A stretch of DNA of 64,000 nt, taken from Azospirillum baldaniorum (GTDB lineage: Bacteria; Pseudomonadota; Alphaproteobacteria; Azospirillales; Azospirillaceae). The notes beneath the pieces are model-generated. The model saw nothing but the letters and a program-made list of their open reading frames with translations. It had not been told where the DNA came from and did not search any database. This document shows, piece after piece, positions 55,066 to 63,701 of this stretch. The position numbers and the translations under genes were made by a program. Position 1 is the stretch's first letter; each line of letters opens with the position of its first letter. Location: positions 620,001-684,000 of the forward strand of contig NZ_CP022255.1 of assembly GCF_003119195.2 (NCBI RefSeq). The letters run 5' to 3'.

Positions 55066-55815
55066 GTGAATCTGGAGGAGAAGCTGTCCCGGATCGGCAT
55101 ATCGGGGACGCTCTACAAGCTCTATCTGACGACGATCCGCCTTGGCGGCGGCTCCGTCACGGAGGTGGCCGCAGGCGCCGGCATGGCCCGCACCACGGCG
55201 CACGACGCTCTCGCCAAGCTGGAGGCGGAGGGGCTCGTCCGCTTCGTCGATCACGGCAAGCGCCGCTTCGTGGTCGCCCAGGACCCGGGCATCCTGCTGG
55301 AGCGCAGCGAGGCCCGGCGGCAGATGCTCGAAGACGTGATGCCGGTCCTGCGGTCGATGTACCATCACGAGAACGGCCAGCCGAACGTCCGCTTCCACCC
55401 CGGCCCCGAAGGCATCCGCACCGTCCTGTGGGAGACGCTGAGCGGCGACGAGAAGGAACTGCGCGCCACCCTGTCCATGCGGGAGCTGATGGTCGAGCCG
55501 GGGCTGGAGGAGATGGAGCGCTATTTGAAGGAGCGGGCGCGGCGCGGCATCTGGCTGCGGGTGATCCGCTCGGAGGAGCGCGACATCGCGCCGATCTGGC
55601 CGTCGAGCCAGGAGGAGCGGCGCGAACTGCGCTACGCGCCCGCCACCTACAACCTCGCGATGACCTGCTTCATCCACGGCAGCAAGGTTTCGGTCATCTC
55701 GTCGGGCCGCGAGAGCTACGGCCTGATCCTCGACAGCGCCGATTTCGCGGCCTTCCAGGCGTCCATGTTCGACGCCATGTGGAGCCTGAGCACCCCGGCG
55801 CCGACCATTCCCTGA
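55066..55815 (+). CDS. TrmB-like HTH transcriptional regulator
   Basis: The 249-residue protein starts at GTG 55066 with AAGGGAG upstream (ATG 55033 is an alternative). An N-terminal winged helix (LYKLYLTTIRLGGGSVTEVAAGAGMARTTAHDALAKLEAEGLVRFVDHGKRRFVV) is followed by a linker helix and a phospholipase-D-like sensor fold (VRFHPGPEGIRTVLWETLSGDEKELRATLSM; FIHGSKVSVISSGRESYGLILDS). This is the usual TrmB layout. It is divergent from the ABC-nitrilase operon and probably controls it in response to the imported compound. Confidence 0.85.
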   Translation: MNLEEKLSRIGISGTLYKLYLTTIRLGGGSVTEVAAGAGMARTTAHDALAKLEAEGLVRFVDHGKRRFVVAQDPGILLERSEARRQMLEDVMPVLRSMYHHENGQPNVRFHPGPEGIRTVLWETLSGDEKELRATLSMRELMVEPGLEEMERYLKERARRGIWLRVIRSEERDIAPIWPSSQEERRELRYAPATYNLAMTCFIHGSKVSVISSGRESYGLILDSADFAAFQASMFDAMWSLSTPAPTIP

Positions 55816-55833
55816 GCGCGCCGGCCGCGGGAA

Positions 55834-55862
55834 GCGCCGGGTTGGCCCGGCGCCCGCTTTTT
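55834..55862 (+). terminator. intrinsic terminator of the TrmB-like gene
   Basis: A perfect 8-bp GC stem, GCGCCGGG-TTGG-CCCGGCGC, is followed within a few bases by TTTTT. It lies 19 bp after the regulator stop codon. Confidence 0.75.
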
Positions 55863-55897
55863 CACACAACCCTCAAATCCGGGCCGCGGCCGTCCGC

Positions 55898-55911
55898 TTG
55901 ACCGCCGTCAA
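55898..55911. promoter_or_regulatory. FNR/NnrR-type box upstream of norC
   Basis: TTGAC-CGCC-GTCAA is a perfect inverted repeat of the CRP/FNR-superfamily type that NnrR/DNR regulators use to switch on nor genes in response to nitric oxide. It lies 118 bp before norC. Confidence 0.7.
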
Positions 55912-56028
55912 GGATAGTCGCACCAAATCAGTCAACTTTCTCCGGCATGGCGCACGGCCAACGCCGCTCGAGGCCCCTCCGTTCCACGAAGGTCTGACTC
56001 GGGGGCCTGACCCAGGAGAAACGAACGC

Positions 56029-56481
56029 ATGACGGAACGCTTCACCAAAGCGGCCGCCCGAAACATTTTTTACGGCGGGTCGCTCTTCTTCTTCGCCGCC
56101 TTCGTCTCGCTGACGGCGGCAAGCCACATCTACGTCGTCAACACCGGCACCGACAGCAAGGGGCTGACCGACAGCGTCGCCCGCGGCAAGCATGTGTGGG
56201 AGAAGAACTCCTGCATCAACTGCCACACGCTGCTGGGCGAGGGCGCCTATTTCGCGCCGGAACTGGGCAATGTCTGGATCCGCTACGGCGGCGACAAGGA
56301 CCCGGAGGGCGCGCGCGCCGCGTTGGCCGGCTGGATGGCCGCCCAGCCCAGCGGCATCGAGGGCCGCCGCCAGATGCCGCAGTTCCACCTGACGGAGCAG
56401 GAGGTCAACGACCTCGCCGCATTCCTGGAGTGGACCAGCCGCATCAACACCCAGAACTGGCCGCCCAAGATTTCCGGCTGA
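56029..56481 (+). CDS. norC: nitric oxide reductase subunit C (cytochrome c)
   Basis: The 150-residue protein has one N-terminal membrane anchor (about 14-35) and a single haem-c motif CINCH (62-66). A methionine in RRQMPQFH near residue 118 is the likely axial ligand. The segment HTLLGEGAYFAPELGNVWIRYGG is diagnostic of NorC. It passes electrons from periplasmic carriers to NorB. First gene of norCBQD, behind an NnrR-type box, with GGAGAA-like sequence before the ATG. Confidence 0.96.
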   Translation: MTERFTKAAARNIFYGGSLFFFAAFVSLTAASHIYVVNTGTDSKGLTDSVARGKHVWEKNSCINCHTLLGEGAYFAPELGNVWIRYGGDKDPEGARAALAGWMAAQPSGIEGRRQMPQFHLTEQEVNDLAAFLEWTSRINTQNWPPKISG

Positions 56482-56497
56482 CGAAGGACGAAAGGCC

Positions 56498-57850
56498 ATG
56501 AAATACGAATCCCAAAAGGTCGCGCTGCCCTACTTCTACGGCGCGCTGGCGCTGTTCGGCGTTCAGCTCCTGGTCGGCCTGCTGGCCGGCACGGTCTATG
56601 TGCTGCCCAACGTCCTGTCGGAACTGCTTCCCTTCAACATCCTGCGGATGATCCACACGAACGCACTGATCGTCTGGCTTCTGATGGGTTTCTTCGGTGC
56701 TGCCTACTACCTGATCCCCGAGGAGGCGGAGCGCGAGCTGCACAGCCCGAAGCTGGCCTACATCCAGTTCGGCCTGTTCATGTTCGGCGCGCTGGCCGCC
56801 GTCGTCGGCTACGTCTTTCGCATCCATGAGGGCCGGGAGTTCCTGGAACAGCCGACGTGGATCAAGGTCGCCATCGTCGTCGTCGCGCTGATGTTCCTCT
56901 ACAACATCTCCATGACGGTGCTGAAGGGCCGGCGCACGGTCATCACCAACATCCTGGTGATGGGGCTGTGGGGCATCGCGCTGTTCTTCCTGTTCTCCTT
57001 CTACAACCCGACCAACCTCGCGCTGGACAAGATGTACTGGTGGTACGTCGTCCATCTCTGGGTCGAGGGTGTGTGGGAGCTGGTGATGGCCTCGATCCTC
57101 GCCTTCCTGATGATCAAGATGACCGGCGTCGACCGCGAGATCGTCGAGAAGTGGCTCTACGCCATTGTCGGCCTCGCCCTCTTCTCCGGCCTGCTGGGCA
57201 CCGGGCACCATTACTACTGGATCGGCACGCCGGGCTACTGGCAGTGGATCGGCTCGCTGTTCTCGACGCTGGAGGTCGCCCCCTTCTTCTTCATGGTCGT
57301 CTTCGCGGTGAAGATGGTGCTGAAGGGCGGGCGCGATCACCCGAACAAGGCCGCCCTGCTGTGGTCGGTCGGCTGCGCGGTGACGGCCTTCTTCGGCGCC
57401 GGCGTCTGGGGCTTCCTGCACACGCTGTCCTGGGTCAACTACTACACCCACGGCACGCAGGTGACGGCGGCGCACGGGCATCTCGCCTTCTTCGGCGCCT
57501 ATGTGATGATCAACCTCGCCATCTTCAGCTACGCCATGCCGCATCTGCGCGGCGTCGCGCCCTACCACCAGACCCTCAACAAGGCCAGCTTCTGGTTGAT
57601 GACCGGCGGCATGACGGTGATGACCTTCGCCCTGACCTTCGCCGGGGTCGTGCAGGTCCACCTGCAGCGCGTGATGGGCATGGATTACATGACCGTCCAG
57701 GCGGAGATCGCCCCCTTCTACTGGGTGCGTCTGGCCGCCGGTGCGGCGGTGTTCATCGGCGCCGTCCTCTATCTCTACGCCCTGCTCGGGCCGGTGCCCG
57801 CGTCCCGCAAGACCACCGGGATCGGCGCCGCCGTGCAGCCCGCCGAGTGA
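56498..57850 (+). CDS. norB: nitric oxide reductase subunit B
   Basis: The 450-residue haem-copper-oxidase family protein has 12 membrane segments and reduces two NO to N2O at a haem b3/non-haem iron centre. Metal-ligand histidines appear in RMIHTNALIVWLL, HLWVEGVWELVMAS, GTGHHYYWIG and HGHLAFFGAYVMINLAIFSYAMPHL, with glutamates in HLWVEGVWE. Length and motifs fit cNOR, the cytochrome-c-dependent type paired with NorC. It starts 16 bp after norC. Confidence 0.97.
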   Translation: MKYESQKVALPYFYGALALFGVQLLVGLLAGTVYVLPNVLSELLPFNILRMIHTNALIVWLLMGFFGAAYYLIPEEAERELHSPKLAYIQFGLFMFGALAAVVGYVFRIHEGREFLEQPTWIKVAIVVVALMFLYNISMTVLKGRRTVITNILVMGLWGIALFFLFSFYNPTNLALDKMYWWYVVHLWVEGVWELVMASILAFLMIKMTGVDREIVEKWLYAIVGLALFSGLLGTGHHYYWIGTPGYWQWIGSLFSTLEVAPFFFMVVFAVKMVLKGGRDHPNKAALLWSVGCAVTAFFGAGVWGFLHTLSWVNYYTHGTQVTAAHGHLAFFGAYVMINLAIFSYAMPHLRGVAPYHQTLNKASFWLMTGGMTVMTFALTFAGVVQVHLQRVMGMDYMTVQAEIAPFYWVRLAAGAAVFIGAVLYLYALLGPVPASRKTTGIGAAVQPAE

Positions 57851-57929
57851 TCAGGACCTTCCCCTCCTCCGCGCGCCGGGGGAGGGGACCTCTCATTCCC
57901 GCCTTCCGCTCGCTTTCGAGGAGACACCC

Positions 57930-58742
57930 ATGACCCGCAGCGCCCTGAAGGCCGTCGCGGACGACCTCGACATCCCCTACTACAAGGCCGTCGGCGACGA
58001 GTGCGAGCTGTTCGAGCACGCCTTCCGCCACCGCCTGCCGCTGCTGCTGAAGGGGCCGACGGGCTGCGGCAAGACGCGCTTCGTCTCGCACATGGCGGCC
58101 CGGCTGGGTCGTCCCCTCTACACCGTGTCCTGCCACGACGACCTGACCGCCGCCGACCTGACCGGGCGTTACCTGCTGAAGGGTGGCGACACGGTGTGGG
58201 CGGACGGCCCGCTGACCCGCGCCGTGCGCGAGGGCGCCGTCTGCTACCTCGACGAGGTGGTGGAGGCGCGCAAGGACGTGACCGTCGTGCTCCACCCGCT
58301 GACCGACGACCGCCGCCTGCTGCCGCTCGACCGCACTGGCGAACTGCTGGAGGCGCCCGACGACTTCATGCTGGTCGCCTCCTACAACCCCGGTTACCAG
58401 AACGTCCTGAAGACCCTGAAGCCCAGCACCCGCCAGCGTTTCCTCGCCATCGAATTCGACTTCCCGGCGCCGGAGGACGAGGCCGTCATCGTCGCCCGCG
58501 AGAGCGGCCTGCCGGAGGGGCGCGTCGCCCCGCTGGTCCGGCTGGCCGGGGCGCTGCGCGCCCTGAAGGGCCAGGACCTTGAGGAAGGCGTCTCCACCCG
58601 CCTGCTCGTCTACTGCGCCACGCTGATCCGCTCCGGCGTCAAGCCCGAGCGGGCGATCCGCACCGCGCTGATCGAGCCGCTGACCGACGACGCCGACGTG
58701 CGGCAGGCGCTGCTGCGCGTCGCCGACATCGCCTTGGGCTAA
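57930..58742 (+). CDS. norQ: NorQ, MoxR-type AAA+ ATPase for nitric oxide reductase assembly
   Basis: The 270-residue AAA+ ATPase has Walker A GPTGCGKT (42-49), Walker B CYLDEVVEA and sensor-like SYNPGYQ. NorQ/CbbQ proteins work with the von Willebrand protein NorD to insert the non-haem iron into NorB. The ATG at 57930 follows GAGGAGA; an upstream frame shadows norB. It is followed 26 bp later by norD. Confidence 0.94.
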   Translation: MTRSALKAVADDLDIPYYKAVGDECELFEHAFRHRLPLLLKGPTGCGKTRFVSHMAARLGRPLYTVSCHDDLTAADLTGRYLLKGGDTVWADGPLTRAVREGAVCYLDEVVEARKDVTVVLHPLTDDRRLLPLDRTGELLEAPDDFMLVASYNPGYQNVLKTLKPSTRQRFLAIEFDFPAPEDEAVIVARESGLPEGRVAPLVRLAGALRALKGQDLEEGVSTRLLVYCATLIRSGVKPERAIRTALIEPLTDDADVRQALLRVADIALG

Positions 58743-58768
58743 GGGAAATTCGGCTAAGGGAAACGCAC

Positions 58769-60691
58769 ATGCTGTCGCTGCTCGAGCCTGAGGAGTTCAT
58801 CGGCCGCCACTGGCACCGCCTGGTCGGCGGCCGGTCGAGCCTGCCACACCATCCGGATGCCGCGGTGACGCTGGAGGCGATCAGGCCCCGGCTGGCGGTG
58901 TTCTTCCGCGGGCTGGGCGGCGACCGGGGCGTGCGGTTGGCCGCCGCGGCGCGGGCGTCCTCCGGCCACCGGCTGTCGGTGCTGGAGCGCATCGGCCTCG
59001 GCACCGAGCGGCTGGAGCGGCCGGCGCTGGACGGCGATGTGCTGCAATTGCCCGCCCTGCTCGACGTGTTTCCCGACGCAGCGTTGAACGAGCGGCTCTA
59101 TGAGTGGCTGGCCGCCTACTTCGCGCACGCGGAGGCCGATGGCGTGGCTGCCGCCGATCTGCTGCGGGCCGATCCGCTGCGAGCCGATGTGCGGGCGCTG
59201 CGGCAGGCCCGGGCGACCACCGCCCGGGTTCTCAGGCGCTGGCCGGGTTTGGCCCGCCTGCATGGTGAGCTGTGCGCGGCGCTGCTCGCCGTCCGGCCCC
59301 GGCGATCCCTGCCGAAGGACGAGGCGATGGTGGAGGCGGCGGTGCTGGCTCTGCTGGGTGTCGGCGACGGCGGCGCGGTGCTGGACGGGACGATTCCGTT
59401 GGACCGCTTCACCGCTCCGGCCGGCTACAAGCCCTTCCTGCCGGTGCCGTTGTGGGGCGAGGTTTCGGGACCCGCGCCGTCCGGTGCGCCAGCTGTGTCC
59501 GATGCGGCCGAGGAGGGCGCCGCAGCCCCATCCGCCGAAAGCGACGGCCAGCGTCGCAAGGCGACGCGGCGCGACAGCGATCAGGTGCAGCGCGAGGACC
59601 CGCTGATCCTGAACCGCTTCGAAAAGATCTTCGGCTTGGCGGAGATGATGAACATTCCCCGCCCGGTCGATGACGACGACGAGGACGCCGCCCGTCAGGC
59701 CGCCGATGACATGGAGGAGATCGCGCTGGCCCAACATCAGCGCAAGCCCTCGACCCGGCTGAAACTCGATCTCGATCTGGCGCCCGCCGCCGTGGACGCG
59801 GCGCCGCTGACCGCGGTGCTGACCTATCCGGAATGGGACCATCGCCGCCGCGCCTATCACCCCGCCCATTGCCGTGTCGTCGCCGAACCGGCGCCGGAGG
59901 ACGGTGAGGACTGGGCGCCCGACGAGGCCGCCCTGCGCCGAATCCGGCAGGTCCGTCGCCAGTTCGAGGCCTTGCGCCCGAAGCGCATGGTCTTCACCGG
60001 CCAGCCGGACGGCGACGACCTCGACCTCACCGCGCTGGTGCGCCGCTGCGCTGACCAGCGCGCGGGCGGGGCGGGCAGCGACCGCGTCTATCAGGCGGCG
60101 CGCAACGCCGCGCGCGATCTGGCGGTGGCGGTGCTGGTCGACACCTCGCTGTCCACCGACGGCTGGGTGGACGGGCACCGCGTTCTGGACGTCGAGAAGG
60201 AAGCCTTGCTGGCCCTGTCCAACGGGCTGAACGCCTGCGGCGACCCGCACGCCATCTTCGCCTTCACCTCGAAGAAGCGCGACTGGGTGCGGGTGCAGAC
60301 GGTCAAGGAGTTCGACGAGCCCTTGAACGCCCAGGTGCAGCGGCGTGTCCAGGCGCTGAAGCCCGGCCATTACACCCGCATGGGAGCGGCGCTGCGCCAC
60401 GCCGCCGCGCGTCTGGCGGAGCGGCCCAACCGCCACCGCCTGCTGATCCTGCTGTCGGACGGCAAGCCCAACGACGTGGACCATTACGAGGGGCGCTACG
60501 GCATAGAGGACACCCGCGTGGCGATCCAGGAGGCCCGCCGCCAGGGCATCGCCCTGTTCGGCATCACCGTGGACGCCGAGGCGCGCGACTATTTCCCCTA
60601 CCTGTTCGGCCGGGGCGGTTATGCGATCTTCCCGCAGGTCACGCACCTGACCAAGGCCCTGCCGGCGCTGTACCGGCAAGTGGTGGGGTAG
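58769..60691 (+). CDS. norD: NorD, von Willebrand factor A domain activation protein
   Basis: The 640-residue protein has a helical N-terminal half, an acidic middle (DDDDEDAARQAADDMEE) and a C-terminal von Willebrand A domain with the MIDAS motif DTSLS (in AVAVLVDTSLSTDGWVDG), then LLILLSDGKPNDVDHYEGRYGIEDT. NorD pairs with NorQ to activate NorB. A long overlapping minus-strand frame over the same region is a shadow. Confidence 0.93.
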   Translation: MLSLLEPEEFIGRHWHRLVGGRSSLPHHPDAAVTLEAIRPRLAVFFRGLGGDRGVRLAAAARASSGHRLSVLERIGLGTERLERPALDGDVLQLPALLDVFPDAALNERLYEWLAAYFAHAEADGVAAADLLRADPLRADVRALRQARATTARVLRRWPGLARLHGELCAALLAVRPRRSLPKDEAMVEAAVLALLGVGDGGAVLDGTIPLDRFTAPAGYKPFLPVPLWGEVSGPAPSGAPAVSDAAEEGAAAPSAESDGQRRKATRRDSDQVQREDPLILNRFEKIFGLAEMMNIPRPVDDDDEDAARQAADDMEEIALAQHQRKPSTRLKLDLDLAPAAVDAAPLTAVLTYPEWDHRRRAYHPAHCRVVAEPAPEDGEDWAPDEAALRRIRQVRRQFEALRPKRMVFTGQPDGDDLDLTALVRRCADQRAGGAGSDRVYQAARNAARDLAVAVLVDTSLSTDGWVDGHRVLDVEKEALLALSNGLNACGDPHAIFAFTSKKRDWVRVQTVKEFDEPLNAQVQRRVQALKPGHYTRMGAALRHAAARLAERPNRHRLLILLSDGKPNDVDHYEGRYGIEDTRVAIQEARRQGIALFGITVDAEARDYFPYLFGRGGYAIFPQVTHLTKALPALYRQVVG

Positions 60692-60785
60692 CCCCTTATA
60701 CCGGTGAGCGGAAGCGCTGCCTCACTGAGGGGGATCCCCAACGCCGGCAATCCGCGATTCGCTTGCCCATCGCGAGGAGGAGCGT

Positions 60786-60962
60786 ATGCCAGTGGCGTTG
60801 CCGATCCGAAAAGACCTGAGCGCCAGCGAGTCGCGCGCCTTGGCGCGCCGAGGGAACAATGGGCGGGTGGCGGCACGGATGTTCGCCATTTCCCATGCTC
60901 CGGATGGAGTGAGTTGTCCGGAAGCGGCCCGGCTGGTCGGTGTGGATCGCCATATCTCGAAG
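60786..60962 (+). pseudogene. IS630-family transposase N-terminal fragment
   Basis: A ribosome-binding site (GAGGAGG) and ATG lead into MPVALPIRKDLSASESRALARRGNNGRVAARMFAISHAPDGVSCPEAARLVGVDR, the helix-turn-helix start of IS630-type transposases. It then passes into unrelated sequence and stops. The catalytic DDE part is absent. Confidence 0.7.
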
Positions 60963-61130
60963 CTGCCTTCACCGAGTTGGCGACCCATGGTCATGCCGTC
61001 ATCCCGGAATTGATGAGGTGCGTTGTCCCTTTGGGATGGGAGCGCGTCGGTCTGCCGACGATTATGTGGGGGGAGCAATCCCCTGCTGGAAACCGACCTC
61101 GGGCCGTTGCGGCGGATGTTCCAGTTTGCG
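60962..61130 (+). pseudogene. Tn3-family-like transposase C-terminal fragment
   Basis: The frame reads FTELATHGHAVIPELMRCVVPLGWERVGLP; after a one-base shift, DDYVGGSNPLLETDLGPLR follows. This resembles the end of TnpA of Tn3-type transposons, where PLGWEHIxLTGDYxW is typical. It is directly fused to the IS630 fragment. Assignment is by motif only. Confidence 0.45.
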
Positions 61131-61407
61131 CATTTTGGGACGCCTGTCCTGTCACGTAGGGTTCCAGAAGGTTGGTTCATCGGTGATGAAGGCGATAGCT
61201 TCGCTCAATTCGAAGACGGCGCCGAAGGTCCAACTGGCCTCCAGGCGTCTGGCCGTCACGACATGATGACCAAGCGCAGATCGATCAGCGCCCAGCGTGC
61301 CGCAGTGCCGAGATTGCGGGCAGCACGCTCGACGGCCGACCAACCGCCTCCATGGCGCTTAACCTCCGGATTTTCCCGTCAGATAGTCCCACTTGCACAC
61401 AGGTTTC

Positions 61408-62412
61408 CTAGTTGTCAGGATGCGATACGTCCTTGGCGGCATACACCGCGAGCTGAGCGGCAACCTTGGCTTTGGTCAGGGAGCAGGGATCGGGAGGTCG
61501 ATAGGCGGGGTTGGCCAGCTCGGGTTTCGCCTTCAGGCGCTCGCGGATGACCTCGTCGGGTGAGTGGCCTTTGAGGACGCGTTGCCGGCGGGCATTGTAG
61601 GCAAGCTTGTAGCCGCGCAGCAGGCGCTCCAGGGCGTTGTGCGTGCCGATGCACATGATCAGAACCTCCCGTCCGATGCGGCCGTTGAAGCGTTCGACCA
61701 TGCCGTTGGTCTGCGGCGTGTAGGGCTTGGTCGTGCGGTGTTGCACACCCAGGGCGCGGCAGGCCGCCTCGAAGCCGTCGGCGGTGAAGCAACTGCCGCG
61801 GTCGGTCAGCACGTGGGTGATGGTGAAGGGAAAGGCGGCCACGGCCTCTCTGAGGAAGGCGGTGGCGCAGGCCTCGGTTTCCTCGTCCTTGACCGCCAGG
61901 TGGACCATGCGCGAGGCACGGTCGATGGCGACGTAGAGGTAGCGTTTGCGGGCCCCGGAGCCGATCACGTGCAGCATCGGCAGGTGCTTGATGTCGATGT
62001 GCAGGAAGCCGAGGTCGTACTCTTTGAAGTGCTTGGTGCCCTTCTTGGGCGCGTCGGTCGGGCGGTCGGGCAGGCGCCCCAGGCCCTCGGCCTTCAGGAT
62101 GCGGTAGATGGCGTCGCGGTTGAGGCGGGGCAGGAAGTGGCGCACCGTAAACGTGAGGTCGTCGAGTGGGAACCCGGTGCTCCGGCGCAGCTCACAGACG
62201 ATGGCGCGCTCTTCCTCGGTGGCCCACCAGCGCAGGTGCTGGGGCCGCGAGGAGTGATCCTGAATGTCCTCGGAACCACGCCTGCGCCATTTGCGGATGG
62301 TTTCGGTGCTGACGCCGTAGCGCTTGGCCAGCACGCCCGAGGGTTCGGTCGAGGCGGCGATGGCCGCGCGTACCGCCGGAGTGGTGCGGGCGTTGGGATG
62401 GATGTGGTACAT
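61408..62412 (-). CDS. IS481-family transposase
   Basis: The 334-residue transposase looks intact: a helix-turn-helix (VRAAIAASTEPSGVLAKRYGVSTETIRKWRRRG), then the DDE domain with aspartates in LGFLHIDIKHL and THVLTDRGSCFT and the glutamate in TPQTNGMVERFNGRIGREVL. It retains all three catalytic residues, so this element may be active. It starts MYHIHPNARTTPAVRAAIAAS, as in IS481 members. Terminal repeats could not be defined confidently (left side around 61370-61400, right side around 62570-62620). Confidence 0.92.
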   Translation of the reverse strand: MYHIHPNARTTPAVRAAIAASTEPSGVLAKRYGVSTETIRKWRRRGSEDIQDHSSRPQHLRWWATEEERAIVCELRRSTGFPLDDLTFTVRHFLPRLNRDAIYRILKAEGLGRLPDRPTDAPKKGTKHFKEYDLGFLHIDIKHLPMLHVIGSGARKRYLYVAIDRASRMVHLAVKDEETEACATAFLREAVAAFPFTITHVLTDRGSCFTADGFEAACRALGVQHRTTKPYTPQTNGMVERFNGRIGREVLIMCIGTHNALERLLRGYKLAYNARRQRVLKGHSPDEVIRERLKAKPELANPAYRPPDPCSLTKAKVAAQLAVYAAKDVSHPDN

Positions 62413-62840
62413 GGCGGCTCCTCCCGGTCGGGGCCGAACAGGCTCAGCGTCGCCGCCACGCGGGATGATGCCCGCCGCGTCCGGCCCGTCAACCCTGGCC
62501 CTGGCGGGCCACCGCCGGAGGCGGCTGTGGGGCTGACCGGCCGTCGCGCGGCGGGCGCTTTGGGCTTGTCATGGCGACGACGGACGGGACTGCGCCAATA
62601 GCCGGCCTACTGTGGCGCAGGACCCAAGCGCCTTTCGATCCACCAGCCATATTCCTGAATGGCCCAACAGACCGGGTCCCAACAACGTTCCGCCATCAAA
62701 CAGCCTAGCAGGGCGCGGAAAAACGGGCCGGTACGCCGTTCTTTCCCCCCACTGAAGCTTGAAACTGGGGTCTGTTACGCCCGCTTTTGTCGGGTTGGGC
62801 GCTTTTCCTTGCTCTGAGGCTCCCGGAGCCGCCGTTTAGG
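62413..62840. other. non-coding or remnant sequence beside the IS481 element
   Basis: Contains the outer end of the IS481 element and a short minus-strand remnant (about 62700-62610; AERCWDPVCWAIQEYGWWIERRLG) with no start signal or family match. No intact gene is supported. Confidence 0.4.
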
Positions 62841-62928
62841 CGGACTCCGGGCATGACTATGCCGCCGCCAGCAGCTTGGGCAGGCGGATCAGGTTATAGC
62901 GGTAGCGGTCAGGGTGAACATCCAACCG
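62840..62928 (-). pseudogene. transposase C-terminal remnant (YNLIRLPKLLA tail)
   Basis: On the minus strand, VGWMFTLTATA and, one frame away, YNLIRLPKLLAAA followed by TAG form the typical last residues of an IS5-like transposase. Only the tail remains, and it abuts the truncated efflux gene. Confidence 0.6.
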
Positions 62929-63701
62929 ACGCGGCCCAGGCCGATCTGGAGGCGCGGACACAAGCCGTGGCACAAGCTCGCAACGCGCTGCAACTCCTGA
63001 TCGGTGTCGAACCGCCAGCCGACCTGCCGGACGCCCTGCCGCTTGAAAGGCAGGCGGTCACGCTTCACTCTCCGGCGGGCCTGTCGTCGGATTTGCTGCT
63101 TCGCCGGCTTGGCATTCTTCAGGCGGAGCAGGCTCTGATCGCGGCCAACGCCGACATTGGCGCGGCGCGGGCGGCGTTCTTCCCGCGTCTGTCGCTGACC
63201 ACCTCGCTGGGCTACGTCAGCCCGGCCATGGCCGGCCTGTTCGGTGCCGATCATGGGGCGTGGACCTTCGCGCCGCAGATCACCCTGCCTCTGTTCCAAG
63301 GCGGACGGCTGAACTCCGAACTGCGTTTGGCCGGACTTCGCAAGTCCGCCGCCGTCGCCGAGTACGAGTGCGCCATCCAGATCGCGTTTCGCAAGGTCGC
63401 CGATGGTCTGGCGGGACAGGCGACTTTCCGTCGCCAAATTGAAGCACAGACGCGCGTGGTCACCAGCGCGGAGCGCCGTGTCGAGCTTTCCAGCCGGCGC
63501 TACCGTGCGGGTGTCGAGGGACGGTTGGACCTGCTGGATTCCCAGCGCCAACTCCATGCGGAGTGGCAGGCCCTGCTGGACCTGCGTCGCGACGAGTTGG
63601 GCAACGCGGTTGCGCTTTACAAGGCGCTGGGCGGCGCGATGGACGACGACGAGCCCGCTACTCCGTCCCTTGGCGCCGTGTCACCGTCGAAACGTGGCTG
63701 A
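62929..63701 (+). pseudogene. outer-membrane efflux protein (NodT/TolC family), 5'-truncated
   Basis: Reads DAAQADLEARTQAVAQARNALQLLIGVEPPADLPDALPLERQ, then SSDLLLRRLGILQAEQALIAANADIGAARAAFFPRLSLTTSLGYVSPAMAGLFG, WTFAPQITLPLFQGGRLNSELRLA and RYRAGVEGRLDLLDSQRQLH. This is the C-terminal half of a NodT-type RND outer-membrane channel of about 480 residues. The signal peptide, lipobox and first barrel half are missing, replaced by the transposase tail. An ATG further upstream reads through that remnant and would give a chimera without a signal peptide, so it is probably non-functional. Confidence 0.8.

Larger units (their letters stand above)
60692..61407. other. transposase-relic region after norD
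   Basis: No intact gene. It holds the IS630-type fragment, the Tn3-like tail (listed separately) and short minus-strand remnants, such as AARNLGTAARWALIDLRLVIMS at about 61330-61265 and EASWTFGAVFELSEAIAFITDEPTF near 61240-61160, that cannot be assigned. Confidence 0.5.

Noticed and set aside
58754..60679. 641-codon minus-strand frame opposite norD
   Set aside because: Norm of shadow composition; norD on the plus strand has a MIDAS motif and an operon context.
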